A stretch of 36,700 nt of DNA from a virus. The translations under genes and the position numbers were made by a program. The notes below the pieces were generated by a model that saw only the letters and a program-made list of their open reading frames with translations, was not told the DNA's origin and made no database searches. Every line of letters begins with the position of its first letter. The stretch's first letter is position 1. Shown here one piece after another: positions 36,484 through 36,700 of this stretch. The stretch spans positions 1 through 36,700 of the IMG/VR virus record IMGVR_UViG_3300021420_000086. The stretch is one strand, 5' to 3'.

Positions 36484-36700
36484 TGGAAAACCCACAAAAT
36501 AGCGTGTTACGCGCGGTGAAGTTTGTACTTCTGGGGATCGTGATCGGAGCGATTCCGGGATTGATCCAGGTGGATCAAATGCGCCGCGAACTACAGGCAG
36601 ACACCGCCCAGGCTCAAAAACTGAGCGTCGAAGCGCGCAAGCAAATCCTGGAAGCGATGGGCGACGCCGTGGAAGCCAAGCGGCAAATCGATGTGGCGCA
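36484..36700 (+). CDS. Second allele of the 281 membrane coiled-coil protein (partial)
   Basis: The 217 bases match 281-497 at about 94 percent. The 13 differences are all silent, so the protein fragment is identical. The window ends inside the gene. This shows the contig continues into a different strain of the same phage. Confidence 0.75.

Noticed and set aside
1-36700. Prophage integration genes, integrase, att sites, CRISPR arrays, tRNA genes
   Set aside because: No tyrosine or serine recombinase motif, no regular spacer-repeat pattern and no complete tRNA was seen by eye.

Overview
The window looks like one almost complete, self-contained phage genome of about 35.9 kb, plus a short second pass over its own start. 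Bases 1-181 and 281-497 reappear at 35945-36216 and 36484-36700, so the map is probably circular, circularly permuted or terminally redundant. The two passes differ: one is deleted and carries a different cassette, and the next gene is about 94 percent identical with only silent changes. The ends therefore seem to come from two co-existing strains. The genome is GC-rich and uses very tight ATGA/GTGA overlaps. Degenerate 7-bp repeat tracts and signal peptides ending in Ala-Arg-Ala-Gln or Val-Arg-Ala-Gln suggest a diderm, perhaps acidobacterial, host; this is an inference.

Layout. (1) A strong sigma70-type promoter at 34937-34965, next to a possible iteron origin, reads rightwards through a ribbon-helix-helix protein, across the circle junction and into the early operon (281-7267). 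That operon holds many small proteins, several with Cys pairs typical of zinc ribbons, a 742-residue HerA/FtsK-type ATPase, a DNA methyltransferase and an ASCH-domain protein. (2) From 29595 leftwards to 7629 lies a late operon of about 40 genes on the minus strand. Its order is: a transglutaminase-like protein, capsid-like beta proteins, a family of single-pass membrane proteins, more capsid-like proteins, three large Sec-exported spike or fibre-like proteins, a glycosyltransferase, a possible Mom/GNAT-like modifier, a membrane-bound lytic transglycosylase, a T4-type lysozyme and several tiny membrane proteins. (3) From 29744 rightwards to 34531 lies a plus-strand set: two conserved proteins of unknown role, a C5-cytosine methyltransferase and a DnaB-like helicase.

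I find no large terminase, portal, tail tube, sheath, tape measure or integrase. A HerA-type ATPase that could package DNA, at least five jelly-roll-like candidates, eight or more virion-region membrane proteins, and a transglycosylase with a membrane anchor together suggest a tailless, membrane-containing icosahedral phage. Its gene set resembles the PRD1, PM2 and sphaerolipovirus groups in logic but not in recognisable sequence. This is the main candidate for an undescribed system. It rests on pattern reading and needs structure prediction and profile searches.

Other notable structure: two well-formed ORFs nested out of frame inside the ATPase linker, a perfect 78-bp tandem duplication across a gene junction, a four-copy hairpin element with a compensatory base change, a switch-like double inverted repeat in front of the C5-methyltransferase, iterons after the helicase, and five tracts of degenerate heptamers.
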